Of a stretch of DNA of 64,000 bases, positions 41,966-50,751 are shown piece by piece (within the stretch, counting starts at the first letter, position 1; each line of letters begins with the position of its first letter). The stretch is from Oscillospiraceae bacterium. Lineage in GTDB: Bacteria > Bacillota > Clostridia > Oscillospirales > Oscillospiraceae. The position numbers and the translations under genes are program-made. The stretch is taken from assembly GCA_910575815.1 (NCBI GenBank), contig CAJTFN010000003.1, forward strand, positions 14,173-78,172, written 5' to 3'. The notes beneath the pieces were generated by a model. It had not been told where the DNA came from, made no database searches, and saw nothing but the letters and a program-made list of their open reading frames with translations.

Positions 41966-42099
41966 TATCCCCCGTCGCCGCGCCACCCATAGCACAGCCG
42001 GGGCAGCCTGTCAAGGGCAAAGCCGCCGCTGCGCGGCGGTGCTCCGCACCCTTGACTGGCAGTCCCGGCTGTGCTACTCCCAAGGCGCGACGGGGGATA
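41966..42099. repeat. Long imperfect hairpin (about 134 nt)
   Basis: Nested complementary blocks fold the stretch in half: TATCCCCCGTCGC (41966-41978) with GCGACGGGGGATA (42087-42099), then TAGCACAGCC (41990-41999) with GGCTGTGCTA, GTCAAGGG with CCCTTGAC, and the tip GCCGCCGC-TGC-GCGGCGGT (42022-42040). It has no coding frame of merit. It could be an RNA element, a hairpin-type repeat, or a folded-DNA recombination substrate. Confidence 0.55.
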
Positions 42100-42116
42100 T
42101 ATCCTCCAGAGCCGCC

Positions 42117-42142
42117 CCCCTTTCCCAAGATTGGGAAAGGGG
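42117..42142. repeat. Perfect 12-bp inverted repeat
   Basis: CCCCTTTCCCAA (42117-42128) and TTGGGAAAGGGG (42131-42142) with a 2-nt loop GA. G-rich sequence follows but no T-tract, so it is not a typical terminator. Confidence 0.5.
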
Positions 42143-42233
42143 CGGGGGGAAAAGGGTTGACCGCTCCTCTCCAAACAATTCTGTTTGTACCTATCCTCAA
42201 CACTTTATCTATATCTGAACGGAGGTTATCAAA

Positions 42234-42575
42234 ATGAAAATGCCCCTGGCGTATGTCACCGCCGCCTGGAGCGGCGACCCCACGGAGGCCACGGAGCAGG
42301 CCGCCCGGTATTGCCGGGCTGTCTACAAGGCGGGCTTCTCCCCCATCTGCCCCACGCTGTGTCTCCCCCTGTTTCTCAATGACGCTGTGCCGGAGGAGCA
42401 CAAGAGCAGCATTGATATGAGCCGGGACCTGCTGCGCCGCTCCCGTGTGCTGGTGGTGTGCGGCCACGCTGTCACCGAGGCGGTGAAAAACGACATCGCC
42501 GTGGCCCAGCGCCTCAAGATCACGGCGACCACCCTGGAGGGTATTCTGACCGTCAAGGGGCAGGGCCGCTGCTGA
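42234..42575 (+). CDS. DUF4406/DUF7768-type deoxyribosyltransferase-like protein
   Basis: This 113-residue protein comes after CGGAGGTTATCAAA. It opens LAYVTAAWSGDPTEATEQA, then ARYCRAVYKAGFSPICPTL, LFLNDAVPEEHKSSIDMS and SRVLVVCGHAVTEAVKNDI. This is the nucleoside 2-deoxyribosyltransferase-like fold seen in phage and ICE proteins, and a relative of the C-terminal half of the protein at 615-1397. It overlaps the downstream methyltransferase fragment, a pairing common in Tn1549-like elements. Activity unknown. Confidence 0.65.
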   Translation: MKMPLAYVTAAWSGDPTEATEQAARYCRAVYKAGFSPICPTLCLPLFLNDAVPEEHKSSIDMSRDLLRRSRVLVVCGHAVTEAVKNDIAVAQRLKITATTLEGILTVKGQGRC

Positions 42576-42940
42576 CCCTGGCGAGCCTCTTTGACGGGAT
42601 CGGCGTGTTCCCCCTGGCCGCCCGGCGTCAGGGGATCGTCCCCCTGTGGGCCAGCGAGATCGAAAAGGCCCCTGTCTCCCTTACGAAACGCCACTTCCCG
42701 GATATGGCGCACCTGGGCGATATTACCCAGCTCCACGGCGGCGCGGTCCCGCCCGTGGACATCATCACGTTTGGTTCACCCTGTCAAAATCTATCCAGCG
42801 CGGGCCGCCGTGAGGGGCTGGGCGGGGCAAAGTCCAGCCTGTTCTTCCAGGCGGTCCGTATCATAGAGGCAAAACTTATAAAGAAGGGCCGCCTTTCGAA
42901 CCGTGAATCGAAAGACAGTCATTCTCTGTTTTCCAAATAA
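42569..42940 (+). pseudogene. C5-cytosine DNA methyltransferase, truncated after motif IV
   Basis: The frame shows motif I (ASLFDGIGVFPLAA), WASEIEKAPVSLTKRHFPDM and the catalytic motif IV with Cys (GSPCQNLSSAGRREGLGG), then AVRIIEA. Beyond about 42871 the sequence turns into unrelated residues (KLIKKGRLSNRES...) and stops at 42940. Motifs VI-X and the target-recognition domain are missing, so it cannot be active. The start is not ATG: the frame begins at CTG (42569 or 42572) inside the end of the previous gene. The break marks the last recognisable ICE sequence in the window. Confidence 0.7.
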
Positions 42941-42944
42941 AATA

Positions 42945-42994
42945 AGGATAGGAGTATTGCCCAGTCCAATAAAACTGTTCCATACTCCTACCCT
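42945..42994 (-). terminator. Probable terminator of the glycosyltransferase gene
   Basis: The arms AGGATAGGAGTAT (42945-42957) and ATACTCCTACCCT (42982-42994) pair over 13 positions with one wobble. On the minus strand the hairpin is followed by TATTTTATTTGG. Confidence 0.5.
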
Positions 42995-42997
42995 AAT

Positions 42998-44029
42998 TTA
43001 CACCCAGACGATATGGAGGATGCGGCAGATAAGGGCCAATATCCGATAACACCGCAGACGGAAGATGAACAGAAACACCCGCCGTTTCCATATGCCGCAC
43101 CGACCATTGTCCGCCATTGCACCCCGAAGAATCTCGTCGTTCCGAAGCCGCCGGCACATCTCGCGTTTTTCCTGGAAGGAAGCCGGATTCCAGGGGCTGA
43201 AGACCGACCGGAACAAAAGAGAGGTCATAAGATTTAGCGCATAGGTATGATAGGACAACTCCAGGGCGGGAAAGGCTCCGTGCTCCTCCAGGGCCCGCTT
43301 CACCTTGCGCAGCAGCAGATCGTTGTTATCCGGGAGTCTGGGATTGAAGCGGTGGGAGGAGGAGTCCCGGTGGATTGTGTAAACATAGACCGTCCGGGGA
43401 ATGTAGGTGCAGCTCTTGGCCCGGAGGAGATATTCGATGTTGAAAAGCGTATCCTCGCCGCCAAACAAGTCCTCTGAGAAGCGGAGACCATGTTGGTCAA
43501 TCACGCGTTTCTTCATAGCCCTGGCCCAGTTTGAGAGAAAATTCACATTTCCCTGTTTCCGGAGCTGCCGGAGCGTGAGCGTGCTTCCAACCAGGGAGAG
43601 CATGTCCTCCTGGCCATAGCGGATCGTCTCCGCCGGAACTTCCGGGGCCGGATCCGTGGCGTTCCACGAGAAGTCAAACAGCATCAGGTCCGGATTATGA
43701 TCGCTCTCCCGGGCGATATGCCGCAGGAAGTCCGGAGAGATGCAGTCGTCTCCGTCCACGAACACGACCCACTCCCCCCGGCAGGACTCCAGTCCCCGGT
43801 TCCGGGCAGCGGAGACGCCTTTGTTCTCCTGGGAGAGGACCCTGACGCGGCTGTCCCGCCGAGCGTACTCGGCGCAGATCCGCGGACTGGCATCGGTGGA
43901 ACCGTCGTTTACCAGGATCAGCTCAAAGTCCTCATAGTCCGAACGCAGGACCGAGTCGATGCACCGGCCCAAATAGGACTCTACATTATAAACCGGAATG
44001 ATAACCGAAATCAAAGCTCTATCCCCCAT
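42998..44029 (-). CDS. Family 2 glycosyltransferase
   Basis: This 343-residue protein starts at MGDRALISVIIPVYNV; 19 more residues are possible upstream. The GT-A fold is clear: SVIIPVYNVESYLGRCIDSV, ELILVNDGSTDASP, GVSAARNRGLESCRGEW and the metal-binding VFVDGDDCISPDFL. The C-terminal 120 residues resemble those of cell-surface polysaccharide or teichoic-acid GT2 enzymes (a late hydrophobic RVFLFIFRLRCYRILALI segment may touch the membrane). It is the first non-ICE gene. No other glycan genes are adjacent, so the acceptor is unknown. Confidence 0.88.
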   Translation of the reverse strand: MGDRALISVIIPVYNVESYLGRCIDSVLRSDYEDFELILVNDGSTDASPRICAEYARRDSRVRVLSQENKGVSAARNRGLESCRGEWVVFVDGDDCISPDFLRHIARESDHNPDLMLFDFSWNATDPAPEVPAETIRYGQEDMLSLVGSTLTLRQLRKQGNVNFLSNWARAMKKRVIDQHGLRFSEDLFGGEDTLFNIEYLLRAKSCTYIPRTVYVYTIHRDSSSHRFNPRLPDNNDLLLRKVKRALEEHGAFPALELSYHTYALNLMTSLLFRSVFSPWNPASFQEKREMCRRLRNDEILRGAMADNGRCGIWKRRVFLFIFRLRCYRILALICRILHIVWV

Positions 44030-44234
44030 TTTTCTGCCAAGCTTTAAATTTAAATGCAGTATATCAGATGGACGGGAGGAAATCAACTCCGGGTAAAGCG
44101 AAAGGAGTGTTTAAAAGCAGAGCTACAAAGAGGTTGAAAAGAGAAAAGGGTACCAATCGCAATAGCCGGAAAAGCCAGCGCGGACAAATTGGAAAGCCTT
44201 CTGTAAGCACGCTCAGCGGGCTGAAGGAAACGCG

Positions 44235-44822
44235 CTATTCGATAGCGGAACCGGATATCAGCTTTTCTCGGAGCCCCTTTGTGGATTGTACCTCAACGGT
44301 GCCGTGGGCCAGGTCAAAGCACGCCAGTTTTCCGCTGGTGTCAATATAGACGTATTGATAAGAGATCGGCGCTTTGTTCTCTTCACATAACGTTTCCAGC
44401 AACGGCTCCAAGTCGTAATCCTCCAGAATGTGCCGGTCCGAGTAGAGGAAGAGGTCGTAACGTCCCAGGAAGGCATATCCGGCGTTCAGCTTCTTCAGCT
44501 TTTTCCGGAAGGGCTCAACGAATCCGGCGGCAGGGAGAGGGTTGATGACAAAGGTCTGCCATGAATGATACTCAATGCCGCATTTTGCGCACAGCTCCAA
44601 TATCCTGTCCGACGGCACCTGATAGGGCTGGCTCATGGCAATTTCCGTCACCAGCCGCTCAAAAACCTCTCCATTTACGGAGGTGACCTCGACGCCGGCC
44701 TCTCCGTCTGCGGTCTGAAGATCTGGTTTGTCCCGCAAAAGCAGCGTTCCATACCGCTCCCCATACACCGCTTCCAATATGTATTTCGCGTACACCTCAT
44801 ACGGACTGGTGTGTCTGGACAC
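44235..44822 (-). CDS. Hypothetical protein, possibly nuclease-like
   Basis: This 195-residue protein comes after GGAGGGATGTGCTGTGTCC on the minus strand. The segment KPDLQTADGEAGVEVTSV resembles the central D...E-x-T strands of restriction-type nuclease folds, but the pattern is short and I do not press it. Later parts (ELCAKCGIEYHSWQTFVINP, NAGYAFLGRYDLFLYSD) are unassigned. It stands alone between gene-poor stretches. Real coding is supported by the ribosome site and codon use. Confidence 0.5.
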   Translation of the reverse strand: MSRHTSPYEVYAKYILEAVYGERYGTLLLRDKPDLQTADGEAGVEVTSVNGEVFERLVTEIAMSQPYQVPSDRILELCAKCGIEYHSWQTFVINPLPAAGFVEPFRKKLKKLNAGYAFLGRYDLFLYSDRHILEDYDLEPLLETLCEENKAPISYQYVYIDTSGKLACFDLAHGTVEVQSTKGLREKLISGSAIE

Positions 44823-45187
44823 AGCACATCCCTCCTATGGCATGATTTAACATTATACCCCAATCCCGTCGCGCTGCATAGTCAAAACATGTCCGTTTTT
44901 CCGGCGTTGCCCCGCGGCGTCCGGACGGGTCCTCCTCGTTCCGGCTGAAACGCTGGAGGTGCCTGTTCAGGGGCCCGGCGGCGGAGGTTGTCCCGTGGCC
45001 CGCCGGCACACAAACGTTGGCCTCCGCGGTCCCGGAGAACGGCCCCGTCATGGACAAAAAGCGGCCAGTGACCCCCCGCGCCGTGCTGAACGAACAGATG
45101 ATGGCCCCCGCCTGGTATACAATTTTTCCGCTGCGGGAAGCGTTTTTCTGCATTGGTACGGCTGGGGCAGTTTTCTGCGCCATATTA

Positions 45188-45217
45188 TTGACATGATTGC
45201 CGGATGCATGGTATTAT
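45188..45217 (+). promoter_or_regulatory. Consensus promoter for the first hybrid kinase
   Basis: TTGACA (45188-45193), an 18-bp spacer and TATTAT (45212-45217). It lies about 155 nt before the ATG at 45372 and rules out the far-upstream ATG at 45204 as the start. The rest of the gene-free stretch 44823-45371 shows nothing I can support. Confidence 0.6.
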
Positions 45218-45371
45218 GTTTCAGATTTTCCTTTTTTGCGGCAGAGCCGCGGGAGCAACGCGGAGGGATACCGGCATTGTGAAGCCGCGCTTTCCGGAAA
45301 AGCATCTCCGCATATGGAAACCCGCTGTGGTAACAATGGACTGGGAATCGGTCGATATGGAGGACAGGCAT

Positions 45372-47954
45372 ATGGAATATTCAGGGGGACTTTGGGAAGG
45401 GACCGGAGGCAGCGCTCCGGACGCCGGGACCCATGAGCGGTATAGCGGCATACAAAGCGTTCAGAATCTGGAGGCCGTCATCAACGAGGGCCTTCGCGTC
45501 GCCCTGCTGGAGGAAACGCCGGACCAGTCGCTGGAGGTACTGCTGGAGCATCTGGGAAAAGCGCTGAACGGAGAACGGACCTATATCTTTGAGCAGAACG
45601 AGTCCGGCGGCGACGACAACACCTATGAATGGGTGGCCGACGGGGTGGAGCCGGAAAAGGAGAGCCTCCAGAACGTCCCTTCGGAGGTGTGCGCGAGCTG
45701 GTACCGGAAGTTCGGCGTCGGCAAGCACATCGTCATTGAAAGCCTGGAGGATATCCGGGAGTCGGACCCGCTTCAGTATGAGAACCTGAAGCGCCAGGGC
45801 GTTCATTCCCTGGTGGTAGTCCCTCTGTACGACGGAAAGAAGATTATCGGCTTTTACGGCGTAGACAATCCCCCTGTCCGGTCGCTGGAATACACGTCGA
45901 ACATGCTTCAAACCGCGGCGTATTTTATCGTGTCCTCCCTGAAACGACGCAACCTGGTCCGAGAGCTCCAAAAGCGGAGCTATGACGTGCTCCACGCCCT
46001 CAGTGTCGATTACCTGGGCATCTATGAGGTGAACTTCGACACGGGTGACTGTAAGGTTTACCGCAGCGGCGGGCAACTGGGCGTGGATTGGGCGGTCTAT
46101 TTTCAGGACGGCTATACGGCGGCCATGGAGCGGTACATTTCCGAGTATGTGGTTCCCCGGGACCGGGAGCGGCTTCGGGCGGCGACCAGAAAGCAGGACG
46201 TGCTGGCCCGGCTCCGGACCAAGAAGAAGTTCTCGGTCCGGTATCAGGTCAACGACAGCGCCTCCGGCTTAAAGCACATGGAGATCCATTTTTCCGCCAC
46301 AGAGAAGACGGCGGCGGAACACTGCGCGATTTTTGCCCAGCGGGACGTCAATGCCCTTGTGGAGCAGGAGGAGAAATACAAGCTGGAGGCCAGGCAGAGC
46401 CTTGAAGACATCCTGGAGGGAGCCCGGACCGGAATCTGGACCATTGAGATGGAAGAGGGCTGCCCGCCGAGAATGTATGCGGACCGGACCATGCGGATTC
46501 TTCTGGGCGTGCCGGACGAGATCGGGCCGGAGGAGTGCTACCAGCATTGGTTTGACGGCGTTGAGCCGGACTATGTGGAGATGGTGGAGGAGACCGTGGC
46601 GGAGATGCTGAAAAGCGGACGCTCGGAGGTGGTTTATCCCTGGAGACATCCGCAGCTGGGAAAGATCTATGTTCGCTGCGGCGGCGTGCCGGACAAAACC
46701 TTCAAAAAAATCGGCGCCAGCCTGAACGGATACCACCAGGACATCACCGAGACCATGGTGACAAGAAAGAAGCAGGAGCAGTCTATTATGGAGCTTCTGG
46801 AGCGGGTGCGGCAGGCAAACTCGGCGAAAAGCGAATTCCTCTCCCACATGTCCCACGATCTCCGCACGCCCATCAACGGGATTCTGGGGATGCTGGCCAT
46901 TTTGGAAAAGAGCCAGGACGACCCGGAGCGGCAGCGGGAGTGCCGGAAGAAGATCCGGGTGTCGACGGAGCACCTTTTGTCCCTGGTGAACGACGTTCTC
47001 CAGGTCAGCAAGCTGGAAAGCGGAAGGCCCGCGGCGGTGGAGGAGCCCTTTGACCTGCACGAAACCTTGGAAGACTGCATCACGATTCTGTCCCCCCTGG
47101 CGGAGGAGCGGGAAATCCGGCTGGAGCTGGACCGCTCCGGGCTGCGGCACAACAGGGTGATTGGAAACCCGCTACATTTGAAGCAGATTTTGACGAATGT
47201 CATCGACAACGCACTCCGGTATAACCGGCCCCACGGCGCCGTCTTTGTCCGGGCGGAGGAAACCGCCTTTCAAAACGGGACAGCAAGCTGCCGTTTTGTC
47301 GTTGAGGACACCGGACTCGGCATTGGCGAGGATTTCAAAAAGCATATCTTTGAGCCGTTCACCCAGGAACACCAAGGGGCGAGGACGAACTACAACGGCG
47401 TCGGGCTCGGCATGTCCATCGTAAAGAAGCTGGTCGACCAGATGAAGGGATCGGTTGCCATCGACAGCCGGATTGGCCAGGGCAGCGTGGTGCAGATCAC
47501 GCTGCCGGTGCGGGTCGATGAGACGGAGCGCAAAGGACCCGCTGACGAGGTCTGGAATATGCCGGACAACATTGCCGGGATGCGTGTGCTTCTGGTGGAG
47601 GACAACGAGATCAACTGCGAAATCGTGGAATACATCCTCAGGGACGCGGGCGTGGACGTCGTGACGGCCAACAACGGAAAGACCGCCGTGGACGCCTTCA
47701 CGGCGGCGGAGCCGGAGGCCTTCGACTGCGTGCTGATGGACCTGATGATGCCGGTGATGAGCGGGTACGAGGCGGCGCGGGTAATCCGCGGTCTGGACCG
47801 GAGGGACGCGGAAACCGTGCCCATTATCGCGCTGTCAGCCAACGCCTTCGACGAGGACATTGCGCTGGCGAAGGACGCCGGGATGAACGAACACCTGGCA
47901 AAGCCGGTGGACATCCGCAAAATGTTCCAGGTCATGAGCCGGCTGAGGGGCTGA
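45372..47954 (+). CDS. Soluble hybrid histidine kinase (GAF-PAS-like, HisKA, HATPase, receiver)
   Basis: This 860-residue protein starts from the ATG 8 nt after GGAGG (45359-45363). A GAF-like domain (about 30-180, GVHSLVVVPLYDGKKIIGFYG) is followed by PAS-like segments, with EEKYKLEARQSLEDILEGAR leading into GIWTIEMEEG. HisKA has His495 in SHMSHDLRTPING, and HATPase shows NVIDNALRYNRP and GVGLGMSIVKKL. A C-terminal receiver has Asp790 in VLMDLMMPVMSG and a final KPVD. No membrane helix is evident, so it probably senses a cytosolic signal. No output regulator is adjacent except the second hybrid kinase downstream. Confidence 0.88.
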   Translation: MEYSGGLWEGTGGSAPDAGTHERYSGIQSVQNLEAVINEGLRVALLEETPDQSLEVLLEHLGKALNGERTYIFEQNESGGDDNTYEWVADGVEPEKESLQNVPSEVCASWYRKFGVGKHIVIESLEDIRESDPLQYENLKRQGVHSLVVVPLYDGKKIIGFYGVDNPPVRSLEYTSNMLQTAAYFIVSSLKRRNLVRELQKRSYDVLHALSVDYLGIYEVNFDTGDCKVYRSGGQLGVDWAVYFQDGYTAAMERYISEYVVPRDRERLRAATRKQDVLARLRTKKKFSVRYQVNDSASGLKHMEIHFSATEKTAAEHCAIFAQRDVNALVEQEEKYKLEARQSLEDILEGARTGIWTIEMEEGCPPRMYADRTMRILLGVPDEIGPEECYQHWFDGVEPDYVEMVEETVAEMLKSGRSEVVYPWRHPQLGKIYVRCGGVPDKTFKKIGASLNGYHQDITETMVTRKKQEQSIMELLERVRQANSAKSEFLSHMSHDLRTPINGILGMLAILEKSQDDPERQRECRKKIRVSTEHLLSLVNDVLQVSKLESGRPAAVEEPFDLHETLEDCITILSPLAEEREIRLELDRSGLRHNRVIGNPLHLKQILTNVIDNALRYNRPHGAVFVRAEETAFQNGTASCRFVVEDTGLGIGEDFKKHIFEPFTQEHQGARTNYNGVGLGMSIVKKLVDQMKGSVAIDSRIGQGSVVQITLPVRVDETERKGPADEVWNMPDNIAGMRVLLVEDNEINCEIVEYILRDAGVDVVTANNGKTAVDAFTAAEPEAFDCVLMDLMMPVMSGYEAARVIRGLDRRDAETVPIIALSANAFDEDIALAKDAGMNEHLAKPVDIRKMFQVMSRLRG

Positions 47955-48017
47955 CCGAACCGGCATACCGGCGATCAGGAAAGGAAGCGTGTTGAAAACT
48001 GTGGAGATGGAAAACCT

Positions 48018-50588
48018 ATGAAAAACAAGGCTTTGCCGCGTGCATTTAAAATCAGCATCGCGGTGATGATGTGCTTTACCATGTTCGTGTTTTTCTTTCT
48101 TGGAATGTCCATTCACAATATGAGCGAAAACACGATTGAGGATATTGGCATCGCTTATATGGCCGGAATGAACGAGCAGGTATCGCTGCACTTTGAGACG
48201 ATCATTGAACTCCGCCTGACGATGGCGGAATCCATCGCGCACATTGCGGAGGGAGACGGAAGTTCCGGTTACGGTTCGAAAGAGGAAATCGAATACGGCG
48301 CGAAGGCGAGGCACTTTCTGTGCGCCGCCCTATACTCGCCCAACGGCGAAATTGAAATGATCTTCGGCGATCCCGTGGAACTCAAGCACCCGGAGCCCTT
48401 TCTGGAGAGTCTGCGAAGCGGGGAGCGCAAGACGGCCTCCGCCGTTGACCAGAACGGGGACGGCGTGATTTTATTCGGCGTCCCCTGTGAATATCCCATG
48501 TCCGGCGGAGACGGCAGTCTTGCAATGGTCGTCGGACTTTCCACCCAGTATATGAGCGAGGTTCTCTTTCTGGATTCCGACCATTCCCTGAGCTATTCGT
48601 TTGTCATACGGAAGGACGGCAGCTACGTTGTTGGAAACGATGGGGATGCTCACAAAAATTATTTCGACCGGCTTTACCATGTGCTCGAGGGACAGGACAA
48701 GGAGGCCGCTTCCTGCGTCGAACAGCTGACGGAGGCCATGGGGGCCAACGAGGATTACTCCGTCATCCTGGAAAACGGCGAGTCCCGCCGCCATCTGTAC
48801 TGCACCAGCCTCCCCTACTGCGATTGGTATCTGGTGACGGTCCTCCCCTTCGACAAGCTGGATTCCGCAATCGCGGGGATGAGCAGTCACTGGCTTACGA
48901 TTGTGTACGCCGCCTCCTTCGCGGTAATTGCCATGCTCCTCTACATATTCTTTCAGTATTTGAAGCTGTACAGGAACCAGGTGTCCGAACTGAAGCGTGT
49001 GAACGCAGAAATGGACATGGCCCGGAAAGACGCGGAAAAGGCGCGAAAAGAGGCGGAGCAGGCCAGCACGGCCAAACAGGACTTCCTCTCCAGCATGAGC
49101 CACGACATACGCACTCCTATGAACGCCATCATCGGAATGACGTCCCTGGCCATGGACAACGCCAACAATCCGGGACAGGTTCAGGATTATCTGCGCAAAA
49201 TCGCGCTGTCCAGCAAGCATCTGCTGGGGCTGATCAACGACGTGCTGGATATATCCAAAATCGAAAGCGGAAAAATGACGCTGAACATGGAAACGGTGTC
49301 GCTGAGAGAGGCTATGGACTGCATCGTCAATATTATGCAGCCCCAGGTCAAGGCGAAGAATCAGCGTTTCAACGCGGCTGCCTACGATATCCTTTCGGAG
49401 GATGTGCGCTGTGACGGCGTGCGGCTGAATCAGGTCCTGATCAACCTGCTTGGAAACGCCGTCAAATTTACACCGGAGAACGGCTCCATTCAAGTGACGG
49501 TGTATCAGGAGGCGCTTCCGCAGACGCCTTCCCGCGTCCGCACCCATTTCCTGGTGAGCGACACGGGAATCGGCATGTCCAAGGAGTATCAAAAGGTCAT
49601 CTTCGAATCCTTCAGCCGGGAGGACAACACCCGGGTGCAGAAAACCGAGGGCTCCGGCCTTGGAATGACCATTACCAAGTATATCGTAGACGCCATGGGC
49701 GGAGACATCTCCGTCCACAGCGAACAGGGCCGGGGCAGCGAGTTCCATGTGGTGCTTGACGTGGAAAAGGCGGCGGGGCAGGAGACGGACACGCCGCTTC
49801 CGGACTGGAAGGTACTGGTGGTGGACGGTGACGAGCGGCTGTGCACCAATACGGTTCGTTTGTTAGAATCCATGGGCGTCCGTTCGGAATGGTGCCTGAG
49901 CGCCGGGCGGACGATGGAACGGATCGAGGAGGATCGCTATCATCTGGTCCTTCTGGGCTGGGAGCTGCGGGATATGAACGGGATTGAGGCCGCCCGCGCC
50001 ATTCGCTTGAACGGCGGGGAAAACAGTCCGGGGATACTGCTCCTGGCCTGTGATTGGAGCGAGGTGGCGGACGAGGCCAGAGAGGCGGGAATTTCCGGCT
50101 TCATTTCCAAGCCGCTGTTTCGGTCCTCCCTGTTTGACGGGCTGAGTGCGTTTGCCGGTACCGGCGTTGAAGAAGCCTCCAGCCACGAACGAGCGGTTGA
50201 TCTGGTGCTCCGTGGGAAGCGCATCTTATTGGCGGAGGACAACGAGCTCAACTGGGAAGTGGCACGGGAAATGCTCTCGATCCTTGAAATGGAGTTGGAT
50301 TGGGCGGAGAACGGGCAGATTTGCGTCAGGAAATTTGCGGAATCCCCCGTTGGGTATTACGACGCGATTCTGATGGATGTGCGGATGCCCGTGATGGACG
50401 GCCACGAAGCGACGATGGCCATCCGGGGACTGGACCGCGGGGACGCGGAGCTTCCCATTATCGCAATGACCGCCGACGCCTTTTCCGAAGATATTCAAAA
50501 GTGCATAGAGAGCGGCATGAACGACCATTTGGCCAAACCGATTGATGTTCAGGCTGTTGCCTACAAGCTTAAGAAGTATCTGAAATGA
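48018..50588 (+). CDS. Membrane hybrid histidine kinase with one degenerate and one intact receiver
   Basis: This is an 856-residue protein. Membrane helices at about 12-35 and 293-315 enclose an extracytoplasmic sensor (Cache-like; VIRKDGSYVVGNDGD). A coiled coil (about 325-355) leads to HisKA with His362 (SHDIRTPMNAI) and HATPase (NLLGNAVKFTPENGS, GSGLGMTITKYI). The first receiver has Gly647 where the phosphorylated Asp should be (LLGWELRDMNG). The second is intact, with Asp787 in ILMDVRMPVMDG and KPID at the end. It follows the first kinase by 63 nt without a terminator between them, so the two may act together in a phosphorelay. Confidence 0.88.
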   Translation: MKNKALPRAFKISIAVMMCFTMFVFFFLGMSIHNMSENTIEDIGIAYMAGMNEQVSLHFETIIELRLTMAESIAHIAEGDGSSGYGSKEEIEYGAKARHFLCAALYSPNGEIEMIFGDPVELKHPEPFLESLRSGERKTASAVDQNGDGVILFGVPCEYPMSGGDGSLAMVVGLSTQYMSEVLFLDSDHSLSYSFVIRKDGSYVVGNDGDAHKNYFDRLYHVLEGQDKEAASCVEQLTEAMGANEDYSVILENGESRRHLYCTSLPYCDWYLVTVLPFDKLDSAIAGMSSHWLTIVYAASFAVIAMLLYIFFQYLKLYRNQVSELKRVNAEMDMARKDAEKARKEAEQASTAKQDFLSSMSHDIRTPMNAIIGMTSLAMDNANNPGQVQDYLRKIALSSKHLLGLINDVLDISKIESGKMTLNMETVSLREAMDCIVNIMQPQVKAKNQRFNAAAYDILSEDVRCDGVRLNQVLINLLGNAVKFTPENGSIQVTVYQEALPQTPSRVRTHFLVSDTGIGMSKEYQKVIFESFSREDNTRVQKTEGSGLGMTITKYIVDAMGGDISVHSEQGRGSEFHVVLDVEKAAGQETDTPLPDWKVLVVDGDERLCTNTVRLLESMGVRSEWCLSAGRTMERIEEDRYHLVLLGWELRDMNGIEAARAIRLNGGENSPGILLLACDWSEVADEAREAGISGFISKPLFRSSLFDGLSAFAGTGVEEASSHERAVDLVLRGKRILLAEDNELNWEVAREMLSILEMELDWAENGQICVRKFAESPVGYYDAILMDVRMPVMDGHEATMAIRGLDRGDAELPIIAMTADAFSEDIQKCIESGMNDHLAKPIDVQAVAYKLKKYLK

Positions 50589-50599
50589 ATCCTGGTAAA

Positions 50600-50641
50600 A
50601 ACGACTCCTCCAATGCCCTTTTGGGCGTTGGAGGAGTCGTT
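50600..50641. terminator. Strong bidirectional terminator
   Basis: The arms AACGACTCCTCCAATGCCC (50600-50618) and GGGCGTTGGAGGAGTCGTT (50623-50641) pair over 19 positions with one wobble, and the loop is TTTT. AAAA upstream supports termination of minus-strand transcripts as well. Confidence 0.75.
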
Positions 50642-50751
50642 CCGCTATTTGCCGTGCGGGCTTGATTTCAAAACGCGCGGGAGGCGTCTACAAAAGCCTC
50701 AGGCGAAACCGGCGCGGACCATCGAACCGCCATAAGCCGGGACAAGCCGCG

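Noticed and set aside
44823..45371. Possible gene or pseudogene in the 549-bp gap before the first kinase
   Set aside because: No frame with a ribosome site or motif could be supported; only the promoter at 45188-45217 is convincing.
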